NCBI RefSeq assembly: GCF_002157875.1
Contig: NZ_CP021376.1
Coordinates: forward strand, 310,001-374,000
Direction of reading: 5' to 3'
Source: Oceanisphaera avium
GTDB lineage: Bacteria > Pseudomonadota > Gammaproteobacteria > Enterobacterales > Aeromonadaceae
Length of the DNA: 64,000 bases
In this document: positions 8,377 to 15,791 of the stretch, piece after piece
How positions within the stretch are numbered: position 1 is the stretch's first letter
Layout of the letters: each line of letters starts with the position of its first letter
Program-made: the position numbers and the translations under genes
Notes under the pieces: model-generated
Told to the model about the DNA's origin: nothing
Databases searched by the model: none
What the model saw: the letters and a program-made list of their open reading frames with translations, nothing else

Positions 8377-9126
8377 TTACTTATTACCGAGGGCTTTTTC
8401 AGTTTCTTCAGAATGCCAAATATTATTAGTGACTTTAACTTCATCTACGACTTTAGAGTCATCATCTCGCTCTAGGTTAACCTCAAAGCTATGATCACCT
8501 TTAACGATTTCAAATTCTATTTCATCATCATCTTGATCGTTAATCGAGGTAATTTGATAGCCCTTGTCTTCTAATATTTTTTTATAGTCTTCAAATTTTT
8601 TGCCAACGGGCATGGCCTCAACCAATGCCGCTTTTTCTTGAGTCCACGTGTCTGCAAATTGGGCGTCACTGTAGCGACCGGGATTATCTTTATCAAACTT
8701 CACATCACTGGCATCGTAATCAGCATCTTTTAACGCAGCTTTAGTCGAGTCGGCACGCCAAATATTATTAGTGACTTCGGCATCCTCTTTAAATTTGCCA
8801 TCGGATATTTCAGCTTTTACCTCAAAGGTGTGATCCCCTTTAACGATTTCATATTCTACATCGCTGTCTGTTTCTTGGTTAATAGAGGTAATTTTGTAGC
8901 CGGCGTCGTTAAGACTACTACGCAGATCATTAACGTTATGAGCACCGCTTAAGGACTTTTCCAACGCCATTCTTTGTTGCTCATAATCTTCAAGATTCAT
9001 CCGGTCTTGCCACGTATGTTTTTGCGGATCGGCATCGGCTGCTACGCTCACATTGGCGTAAGACAGACTAAGAGCGGCGAGAATGGCCGTGAGCACTAAT
9101 GTCTTTTGGCCGTTAACTGTTTTCAT
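8377..9126 (-). CDS. Exported protein made of two copies of a PepSY-like unit
   Basis: A 249-residue protein. The start at 9126 gives a clear Sec signal peptide ending A-N-V-S-V-A-A (about residues 24-30) and has AAGGAGC at good spacing. The mature part holds two repeats of about 100 residues. Each has a G-Y-x-I-T-S-I-N segment, an acidic stretch, then E-I-V-K-G-D-H-[TS]-F-E-V and V-T-N-N-I-W followed by T-x-x-A-L. The acidic, beta-rich repeat resembles PepSY-type small periplasmic domains, but I do not recognise the family with certainty. Both repeats are well preserved, so the pair is probably functional. It is monocistronic and very acidic, so metal or protein binding is possible (inference). 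Confidence 0.75.
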   Translation of the reverse strand: MKTVNGQKTLVLTAILAALSLSYANVSVAADADPQKHTWQDRMNLEDYEQQRMALEKSLSGAHNVNDLRSSLNDAGYKITSINQETDSDVEYEIVKGDHTFEVKAEISDGKFKEDAEVTNNIWRADSTKAALKDADYDASDVKFDKDNPGRYSDAQFADTWTQEKAALVEAMPVGKKFEDYKKILEDKGYQITSINDQDDDEIEFEIVKGDHSFEVNLERDDDSKVVDEVKVTNNIWHSEETEKALGNK

Positions 9127-9625
9127 GATAGTTGCTCCTTTACTAAAAAAAACAATATCTCCCACAGGAAGACCTTAAGTGTTTACCTGCTCGTTCACTG
9201 CCACAGGACACTGAACACATTAAGCGTGAGACAAAAAATCGGTTTTCGCCACTTCAAAATAAAATCCTTCTGACAAAAACTGACCATGAGTCAATAGGTA
9301 TCATTGTTTCTACTCGAGCAATGCAGCAATCAACCTTAAGGTACAGCGCGCTTAATGTAGCCAACCCGCAGCATCATGGGCTTAGGATCAAGGCGCCCTT
9401 GTCTCAATCTATGAGGAAGGGAGTAAAAAATGCCCCTCAATATCGCTTTTTAAATGTGCTTTACGCTAAGCTCAAGCGCGCAAATGGCAAATAAATACCC
9501 AATATAAGTAAAAAATTGAGGTAGGATGCGCAACAGACCAAGATTTACACTGGGTAAATGGACGATTAACTGCATATATAATCGCCAGTGAAGATTAATA
9601 ATTAAGCTAATGATTAGGTGAAGTA
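9127..9625. other. Long intergenic region without a recognised gene
   Basis: About 500 bases between two divergent genes. It must hold promoters for both, but no sigma-70 pair stands out clearly; TATATAAT near 9576 is a plausible -10 element for the thioesterase gene. A 27-codon frame starting near 9411 has no recognisable product. Confidence 0.4.
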
Positions 9626-10210
9626 ATGAATGAAGCGGGATTTAGAACGGTTAAATCATCACAGGTTATCCTTAAAGAGTTAATGGTGCCTTCCTATGCC
9701 AATTTTGGTGGCAAAGTGCATGGCGGGGTTATTTTAGGCTTAATGGATAAGATCGCCTATACCTGTGCCGCCTCTCACTGCAAAGGCTATTGTGTGACCG
9801 CCTCTGTTGACTCAGTCGATTTTATGAATCCAGTTGAAGTAGGTGACTTACTTACTTTGTATGCCTCAGTAAATTATGTCGGTACTAGCTCTATGGAAGT
9901 AGGGATTAAAGTAGAGTCTGAAAACTTTCGTGAGGGCATCATAAAGCACACCAATACTTCCTATTTTACTATGGTGGCCTTAAGTGAAGAGACGCGCCAA
10001 CCTACTCGAGTTGCAGGGTTACTGCTGGAAGATGAGGAAGAAATTCGCCGCTTTGTGATGGGAAAGCTGCGCAAAAAGCTACGACGCGCTCATCAACAAG
10101 AGATTAGCGACATAGGTGAAGCACTTAATCTTAGACAGGCCATGATTGAGTTACAGGGTGAAAATTGTGACTTATCTTTGTTGGTCACCCAAGAGACCGT
10201 TAAGGTCTAG
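9626..10210 (+). CDS. Acyl-CoA thioesterase, hot-dog fold (YciA/BFIT type)
   Basis: Hydrolyses acyl-CoA thioesters in the cytoplasm. The 194-residue protein has a hot-dog domain at about 14-130 with the H-G-G motif (about 32-34) preceding the long helix, M-D-K-I-A-Y (about 40-45), and the V-D-S-V-D-F-M-N-P-V segment typical of YciA-like acyl-CoA thioesterases. About 55 extra residues with a highly charged K-L-R-K-K-L-R-R stretch follow the domain, longer than E. coli YciA (about 130). The tail is unusual and may mediate protein or nucleic-acid contact (inference). A small gene follows one base after the stop codon, suggesting translational coupling. Confidence 0.85.
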   Translation: MNEAGFRTVKSSQVILKELMVPSYANFGGKVHGGVILGLMDKIAYTCAASHCKGYCVTASVDSVDFMNPVEVGDLLTLYASVNYVGTSSMEVGIKVESENFREGIIKHTNTSYFTMVALSEETRQPTRVAGLLLEDEEEIRRFVMGKLRKKLRRAHQQEISDIGEALNLRQAMIELQGENCDLSLLVTQETVKV

Positions 10211-10211
10211 T

Positions 10212-10553
10212 GTGAAAGTGGCAAATTTGACGTTTGAACCGCAATGGCCAGTGTTATTGTCGGATAGCCAAGGGGGTGATTTCTCTTTAATTAACAACCT
10301 ATTAGAGCTTGAGGAACATACTTTATGGCTAGGCTGTCGCTTGATAGATAGTCTAGGGCGAGTCTCAATTTTGTCGCAGACAAACGCCACTCCTCTGTAC
10401 TGGCACCTAGCGGACGAGCTAATATCTGTCTCAGTATTAAACAACGAGCTTAAAGCGTTTGCTGCCACGCTTGGCCTGTGTTGCACCAGTAAGTTAGTGA
10501 TACGCAGTGTAAGCGATGCCCAACACTTAGTGTTATGGCTAGAGCAGCAATAA
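10212..10553 (+). CDS. Small protein of unknown function (possibly DUF4144-like)
   Basis: A 113-residue protein starting with GTG at 10212, one base after the thioesterase stop codon; a frame extending back to 10146 would overlap the thioesterase and is less likely. It has no signal peptide or membrane segment. Features are an N-terminal Q-W-P-V-L-L segment, C-R-L-I-D-S-L-G (about 41-48) and a mixed alpha/beta composition. This pattern recalls DUF4144 proteins of related gammaproteobacteria, but I hold that assignment loosely. Coupling to the thioesterase suggests co-expression. Confidence 0.6.
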   Translation: MKVANLTFEPQWPVLLSDSQGGDFSLINNLLELEEHTLWLGCRLIDSLGRVSILSQTNATPLYWHLADELISVSVLNNELKAFAATLGLCCTSKLVIRSVSDAQHLVLWLEQQ

Positions 10554-10617
10554 TATATCTAAGGCAAATGATTGGCTTAGTTTTCTGGCTAAGAGATAGC
10601 TTGGTAAGAGATAACGC

Positions 10618-11016
10618 ATGACAATGAATATTCGCAAACTCAGCGGATTATTATTGCTTTTCCTGTTGCAGTCTTGTGGTAGTGCGCCCTCGGCATCATT
10701 GCCGATAAGCGGTCCTGCAGTAGTGAGTATGCAACAAGGCAAAGCATCCTATTACGGCACTCGCCATCATGGGCGAAAAACCGCCAGTGGCGAGCGCTTT
10801 AATAAAAATGCCTTAACAGCTGCCCATCGTACTTTGCCTTTTGGTAGCTTAGTGCGAGTGACGAACTTAGCTAATCAGCAGTCGATAGTAGTACGCATTA
10901 ACGATCGAGGGCCGTATGCCAAAGGGCGTATTATTGACTTATCTGAACAAGCCGCCCGTGAGCTTAATATGATCAGAGCGGGTGTGGGTAACGTAAAAAT
11001 TGAGCAGTTAAAGTAA
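10618..11016 (+). CDS. RlpA-like septal lytic transglycosylase lipoprotein, short form
   Basis: A 132-residue lipoprotein: signal peptide with a run of leucines, lipobox L-L-Q-S-C and lipidated Cys around residue 20. The mature part is one double-psi beta-barrel RlpA domain, with G-K-A-S-Y-Y-G (about 41-47), T-A-S-G-E-R-F (about 55-61), A-A-H-R-T-L-P-F-G (about 68-76) and R-I-N-D-R-G-P-Y (about 92-99), including the conserved His and Asp of the active site. It lacks the C-terminal SPOR domain of classical RlpA, so it may cleave glycan without septal targeting. It is convergent with the class A PBP gene. An alternative ATG lies two codons downstream. Confidence 0.9.
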   Translation: MTMNIRKLSGLLLLFLLQSCGSAPSASLPISGPAVVSMQQGKASYYGTRHHGRKTASGERFNKNALTAAHRTLPFGSLVRVTNLANQQSIVVRINDRGPYAKGRIIDLSEQAARELNMIRAGVGNVKIEQLK

Positions 11017-11067
11017 TTATTTTTAACTATCTAGCCATTATCCCAAGGTGAAGGCTATTGCCCGCCT

Positions 11068-14000
11068 TTAGTGATGCACAAGCTGCGCTAAATTATCCTG
11101 TGATTTAAACTCTAGCGCTTTTAGCTCAAGGGGTGCTTCATCAATGGCTACGGACTCAGAGAGTGCAGGAGCGTGACAGCCTGAGTGTTGATTAGGATTA
11201 AGATACTCGCGTAAAATAGGCTCCATGCCTTTTAGCACTTGTACCGGAAGGGCAGAGGTAAAATTAAACTTATCAGAGGCTTGGCCCGGCACATAGGCCG
11301 TGAGCGTGCCAAAGTGCTGCTCACCTAAATAAAACACAAAAGTAGCCGTGCGATTGCGTGCTTGTGAAGTCAGCACTTGCCCATGACGGTTAACGGTTTG
11401 AATACGATTATCCCCGGTTCCCGTTTTGCCTCCTAATATTAATTGGGTACCGTTTTCGCTGCTAAATCCTCCTTGTAAGCGGCGCGCCGTCCCGCCCTCC
11501 ACCACTTGAGATAGCGCGTCTTTTAATACCGCGGCTACTTCTTTATTCATTACTCGCTTAGCTTGTTGCAGCTCGGGTGCTAAGTGGGTTTCATAAGGAG
11601 TCGCGGTGGCAAAGTGTAATTCATCCATGCGCACTGTGGGTAAGCGAATCCCCTCATTTAAGATAATACCAACTAACTCTGCTAGCGCCACTGGCTTGTC
11701 GCCGGAGCTGCCAATCGCGGTCGCTAAAGAAGGCACTAGGCTGTCAAAGGGAAAGCCTAAGCGCTCCCAACGCTGATGGATATCACTAAAGGCTTCAATT
11801 TCTAACATAGTGCGGATCCGGGAGTCACGCGCACTACGGTGGCGAGTTTTAAAAAGCCAGCCATACACTTCTTGGCGTTGTTGTTCACTCGCTTTTGCCG
11901 CGTCACTAAAGCGAGCCTGTGGCTCTTCTTGTAAATAACTTAATAACCACAGCTCCAGTGGATGCACTCGGGCAATATAGCCTTGATCGGGCAGGTTATA
12001 AGCACCAGGCCCATAATTATCAAACAGCTGCTCAAGCCGACTCTCACTTAAGGAGGCATTAGGTAAGCGCTCATTAATAAACGCATCAAACTCTTGGCGA
12101 CTAGCATCAGGTAATAAGTAGCGATGAACGGCAGCTAAGCGCGTAGCTGTGGGCCTAAGTCCATCAAAGAAGTGAGTGAGACGTTCAGCGGTGGTTTTAT
12201 TTTGATATTTGCGCCAAAACCGTAATAAAAACACTCGGCCTTCACGGTCGGCAAATCGACTTAAATATTCTTGGCGACGGGGATCTTTGTCATTTGCTAA
12301 TAGCTGTGCTCTGTCTTCGTTTTGGTAAATGCTATAGCGCACAATATCGCGCATTAAGCGAATAAAGGGTAAGTTAATTGACTCTCTTAGCGCTTCAATC
12401 ATGGTGGGATTGCGTGAATTATCTTGGCGGCGAAAGTTATGAAAAGTATGTAAGCCGCCGCCGGTAAAAAAACGCTCGCCGGTACTGGCGGAGTAACGTC
12501 GTGCTAAGGCCGCATTTAACATAGGTGTTAGGGCATGATCGGCGTTTTGCAGCAGATAGCTAATCGCCCAGCGGCTTAAATAATCTTGAGGAGCAGGCGT
12601 GAGGGCACGTAGTTTTTGCGGTGAGTATCCCGCATATTGCTGATGTAACTCAGCAATAATTTCTAAATAAGTGGCTATGGCTCTTAACTTCGCCGTAGAG
12701 CCGAGCTCAAGTTTACTGCCTTCATTAATATCAAAAGGTTGTAAAGTATTATCAGTTTGTACCCGCACATAAAAAGCCTGTGCCGCCCGTTCAAAAAGCG
12801 TAAAGCTATAACGTACCTCAGCGGTTTTTTCTGGAGAGAGCAGGCGCTCACCATATAAGCCAATAGCACGAGCGACATCGGGATCGGCGAGCTGTTGTAA
12901 ATAATGGGTCACTTTTTCCTGCAACTGAGCATTGAGCGTGGTACTAGCCGATAAGTCTAGGCGATCAAGCTCGTAAAAAGACATGCCTAATAAATTAGCT
13001 AGTCGCCCACGAGTCACTAATAAGGTTTTACTATTTTCAACATATTGCGTGACTGGCTGTTCGTTAAAATTACGAAACACTAACCGCTGAGCAAGTGCTG
13101 CATCGCGAAGTGTGGGAGTTATCATCTCGGCTTGAGCTTGTAAACGCAGGTAACTGTCGGTTAATTGTTCAAGATCGCCGCGCCCAGCATGTAAGTAATA
13201 GGAGGGGCGGCGCTGAGCAATCATGAGCGCAATAACTTGGCGCAGTGCTAAGCCTTGGGCATCAATTTCTTGCGCCGGATGAGGGCTGGGATCGAGTAAA
13301 CGGTTAACGTCTTCAAGCTCGGCGCCAAACCACAGCCAAAGCCCATCGCCAATACCATGAATTTCACCGTGCCCAGGTGCCGCTGCCAGCGGTACCGAGT
13401 TTAAATAAGCGAGGGCAATAGTTTGACGCGCCGCTAAGGTGTCTGGTCCGTTTTGATAGGCGCGCACACTTGCAGAAATCATTTGGCGCAACTTTTCTTT
13501 TGCACCTGGGGTGCGCCCGCCTGGGGAGTGGCGAAATTTTTCAATTTGAGTGGCCAGCGTACTACCGCCTGCAGAATCATCTTGCAAATCAAGTGCTCGG
13601 CCCAATTGTGATAGTGCCGCTTTAGTAAAGCGCGGCCAATCTACGGCGGGGTTAATTTCTGGGTAGTCTTGGCTGAGTAAGTCGCGGTTTTCAATAAAAA
13701 GTAGCGTATTGACCACTAAGGGCGCCACACTGGAAAAGTCACTATAGTGGCGCTGGGGATAGGCATAGTCATAAATGGCTTCTTCACGACAGTCGCCAAT
13801 AAAAAGACCCGCTTGGGTTTTTTCTAAATAAGGTGGAAACAAACCATGGCTAGTATATTCTTGCAAAGCAGGGGAGAATTGCACTTGCTGAGTAACACTA
13901 AATTGTTGATTTTTAAGACGAGATAGCATATCCGGCAAGCGCGAATAACCTAAGCGATAATCAAATGGCCCTTGACTGGGAAACTGTAAAGCTTCACTTG

Positions 14001-14223
14001 GGCCTGCTTCCAAGGAATAGCTTAAGGTATTGGCATAGCGCGGTAATTGTTTTGCTTGTAGCCAAGAGGTGCGCATTTCAAAGGCCACTAAAATAGCGGC
14101 GCCAATGAGCACGAATAATAAAAATAGCCAAAAAAACCAACGTAAATAGCGTCTCCGAGTGACGGTTGGCGTCGGCTCGGTATCGGGGATGGCGGCATGT
14201 TCAACGTTTGGTACAGTTCCCAT
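11068..14223 (-). CDS. Divergent bifunctional class A penicillin-binding protein (GT51 plus transpeptidase)
   Basis: A 1051-residue inner-membrane protein. A cytoplasmic tail is followed by one transmembrane helix (about 28-50) and a long periplasmic part. The GT51 domain (about 165-340) has I-E-N-R (177-180), G-G-S-T-L-A-T-Q-I-E-K (219-229) and A-Y-L-N-S (272-276); the R-K-x-x-E motif is degenerate. The transpeptidase domain shows S-T-A-K (509-512), S-I-N near 615 and K-T-G-T-G near 930. It would polymerise and cross-link peptidoglycan. It is longer than PBP1A/1B/1C and not a clean orthologue of any. Convergent with an RlpA-like gene and divergent from the MsrA-like gene. Confidence 0.85.
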   Translation of the reverse strand: MGTVPNVEHAAIPDTEPTPTVTRRRYLRWFFWLFLLFVLIGAAILVAFEMRTSWLQAKQLPRYANTLSYSLEAGPSEALQFPSQGPFDYRLGYSRLPDMLSRLKNQQFSVTQQVQFSPALQEYTSHGLFPPYLEKTQAGLFIGDCREEAIYDYAYPQRHYSDFSSVAPLVVNTLLFIENRDLLSQDYPEINPAVDWPRFTKAALSQLGRALDLQDDSAGGSTLATQIEKFRHSPGGRTPGAKEKLRQMISASVRAYQNGPDTLAARQTIALAYLNSVPLAAAPGHGEIHGIGDGLWLWFGAELEDVNRLLDPSPHPAQEIDAQGLALRQVIALMIAQRRPSYYLHAGRGDLEQLTDSYLRLQAQAEMITPTLRDAALAQRLVFRNFNEQPVTQYVENSKTLLVTRGRLANLLGMSFYELDRLDLSASTTLNAQLQEKVTHYLQQLADPDVARAIGLYGERLLSPEKTAEVRYSFTLFERAAQAFYVRVQTDNTLQPFDINEGSKLELGSTAKLRAIATYLEIIAELHQQYAGYSPQKLRALTPAPQDYLSRWAISYLLQNADHALTPMLNAALARRYSASTGERFFTGGGLHTFHNFRRQDNSRNPTMIEALRESINLPFIRLMRDIVRYSIYQNEDRAQLLANDKDPRRQEYLSRFADREGRVFLLRFWRKYQNKTTAERLTHFFDGLRPTATRLAAVHRYLLPDASRQEFDAFINERLPNASLSESRLEQLFDNYGPGAYNLPDQGYIARVHPLELWLLSYLQEEPQARFSDAAKASEQQRQEVYGWLFKTRHRSARDSRIRTMLEIEAFSDIHQRWERLGFPFDSLVPSLATAIGSSGDKPVALAELVGIILNEGIRLPTVRMDELHFATATPYETHLAPELQQAKRVMNKEVAAVLKDALSQVVEGGTARRLQGGFSSENGTQLILGGKTGTGDNRIQTVNRHGQVLTSQARNRTATFVFYLGEQHFGTLTAYVPGQASDKFNFTSALPVQVLKGMEPILREYLNPNQHSGCHAPALSESVAIDEAPLELKALEFKSQDNLAQLVHH

Positions 14224-14600
14224 CTATGACCCCTTAGCGCCATATCGGTATGAGGGCTTCTTATAGTAAAAGCTTAGCTTGTTGCCCAGCTTCAGTACTG
14301 ATAACGAAGAATTTTAAGTTTTTTTGAACTTATTGCGTATGTGGTAAGTTTACTATCGCCTCAGTAATAAAGCATCTCCTACTCGCGATTCTTAAAACTA
14401 AGTTAACAAAATGTGACAAGGTACTAAATTCACGGGATTGCGGCACTTTTATTGGCTAAAAATAGCGCACTCGCAATGACATTTTTTAGGTAAATGTAAG
14501 CACTAACTCGCTAGACTTGGAGTGGCTGTGCAAGAGGCATGAAATACTCACAGTGAATTAATTGCTGTGGCTAGTGCTTGGGTATTTGAAAGGAAAAATA
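14224..14600. other. Divergent intergenic region
   Basis: About 375 bases between the class A PBP gene and the MsrA-like gene. A small inverted repeat AAGTT-(6)-AACTT lies at 14316-14331. No gene, RNA or firm promoter was recognised. Confidence 0.35.
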
Positions 14601-15233
14601 GTGGTTAAAAATGGCTTAATAGCGCTAATAGTAGCCAGTGCAAGCGTGGAGGCAGCGGCGGGTGAGGCTATTTTTGCAGGTGGCAGTTTTTGGGTCATGG
14701 AGGCATTATTTGCCGAGCGCACAGGAGTTTCTCAAGTTGAGGTGGGCTGGATCCAAGCAAGTCGTACCCAAACTCGCCGCCAAGTGGTGCGGATTCAGTA
14801 TGATGCGAAACAGATTAATTATGGTGACTTACTGGGAGTGTACTGGGCGGCCATTGATGCAACTGATCGCCAAGGACAATACTGCGATCGCGGAGTAGAG
14901 TTTAGCCCCGCGCTCTATGTACGCACCCCCTTGCAACAACGCTGGGCTCAGCAAAGCCGTACTACGCAAGCACTAGCACTAAATAAAGCTCAGCTCGCAG
15001 TACGGATTTTGCCGCCCGGACAATTTGTAAAGGCGCCGGCTAGCCAGCAGCAATATTATCAAAAGCACCCTTGGTTATATGCTAACTATCGCTGGCGTTG
15101 TGGTTATCCTAGCGAAAAAGTTAGCGGGCAGGTCCAACAGTCAAGTGCCCCGCTTGCCACCACAGCATTATTTGAGTCGCAATTTCAGCTGCCGAATTTA
15201 AATTTAGTACCGGCACCGGACACTGCGCGATAG
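14601..15233 (+). CDS. Exported MsrA homologue lacking the catalytic cysteine
   Basis: A 210-residue protein starting with GTG at 14601, with AAAGGA seven bases upstream. A Sec signal peptide (about 1-20, ending V-E-A-A-A) predicts periplasmic location. The body aligns with methionine sulfoxide reductase A: G-G-S-F-W-V-M-E (27-34), G-Q-Y-C-D-R-G (about 93-99), Y-Y-Q-K-H-P (about 152-157) and Y-R-W-R-C-G (about 163-168). The family motif is G-C-F-W-C/G; here the catalytic Cys is Ser 29 and the second Cys is Val. The G-Y-T-G-G segment is also missing. Normal MsrA catalysis is therefore unlikely. The last 38 residues lie beyond the family's end and overlap mobB on the other strand. Confidence 0.8.
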   Translation: MVKNGLIALIVASASVEAAAGEAIFAGGSFWVMEALFAERTGVSQVEVGWIQASRTQTRRQVVRIQYDAKQINYGDLLGVYWAAIDATDRQGQYCDRGVEFSPALYVRTPLQQRWAQQSRTTQALALNKAQLAVRILPPGQFVKAPASQQQYYQKHPWLYANYRWRCGYPSEKVSGQVQQSSAPLATTALFESQFQLPNLNLVPAPDTAR

Positions 15234-15669
15234 CCTCGTCGCTGGCTACTGCTAAAATATGCTTATCTTGTAAACTCAGCAGCGGTTTATTAATGCTAGG
15301 CCTGTGGATTTCAATTTTATGAATGGGCGCAAGTCGAAAGCCCTCTACTAATATCAGATCCAGTTGTGATTTTTTTAGTTGTGAAAGAGACTCATACAAA
15401 TCAGGTTCTTGTATAGTAGGATGTTCAAAGGTCACAATAGTGCGCTTAGGGCCTGCCAGTAAACATTGTGTGGCACCGGCGTGGCGTAACTCAAAGCTAT
15501 CTTTACCGGGTGTGTCTTGTTCCACATCATGATGAGTGTGCTTGATAAGACCAATCCGTAAGCCTTGCTGGCTGAGGATAGTCACTAATTGACGTAAGAG
15601 TGTGGTTTTTCCACTGCCACTAAAGCCGGCAAAACCCAGTAGCGAATAAGAACAATGAGATCCAGTCAT
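15121..15669 (-). CDS. mobB: Molybdopterin-guanine dinucleotide biosynthesis adaptor MobB
   Basis: GTP-binding P-loop protein that assists MobA in making MGD cofactor for molybdoenzymes. The 182-residue protein has the Walker A loop G-F-S-G-S-G-K-T-T (15-23), the I-K-H-T-H-H-D segment (about 43-49), G-K-D-S-[FY]-E-L-R-x-A-G-A (about 56-67) and L-I-L-V-E-G-F (about 106-112), all family signatures. The start at 15669 fits E. coli MobB and has AGGTG at good spacing; a longer frame starts at 15747. Its last 38 codons overlap the 3' end of the MsrA-like gene head-on. No mobA is visible alongside. Confidence 0.93.
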   Translation of the reverse strand: MTGSHCSYSLLGFAGFSGSGKTTLLRQLVTILSQQGLRIGLIKHTHHDVEQDTPGKDSFELRHAGATQCLLAGPKRTIVTFEHPTIQEPDLYESLSQLKKSQLDLILVEGFRLAPIHKIEIHRPSINKPLLSLQDKHILAVASDEAIAQCPVPVLNLNSAAEIATQIMLWWQAGHLTVGPAR

Positions 15670-15791
15670 AACAAAGCACCTGAGAGAGTTGCATTTGTAA
15701 ATGAGTGTGACACGGTAGCGAGAGTAAGCGAAGCGTAATGCTGTCACGGATGATTCACTTATCTTAATGATTAACGATAACAGGGCAGTTA

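Noticed and set aside
9411..9494. 27-codon frame with an ATG in the gap before the thioesterase gene
   Set aside because: No recognisable product or good ribosome-binding site; the length is expected by chance.
10146..10211. N-terminal extension of the small gene after the thioesterase
   Set aside because: It overlaps the thioesterase in another frame; the GTG at 10212, directly after the stop codon, is the more natural start.
14411..14433. Possible CRP site with TGTGA upstream of the MsrA-like gene
   Set aside because: The second half-site is too far away to form a CRP dyad.
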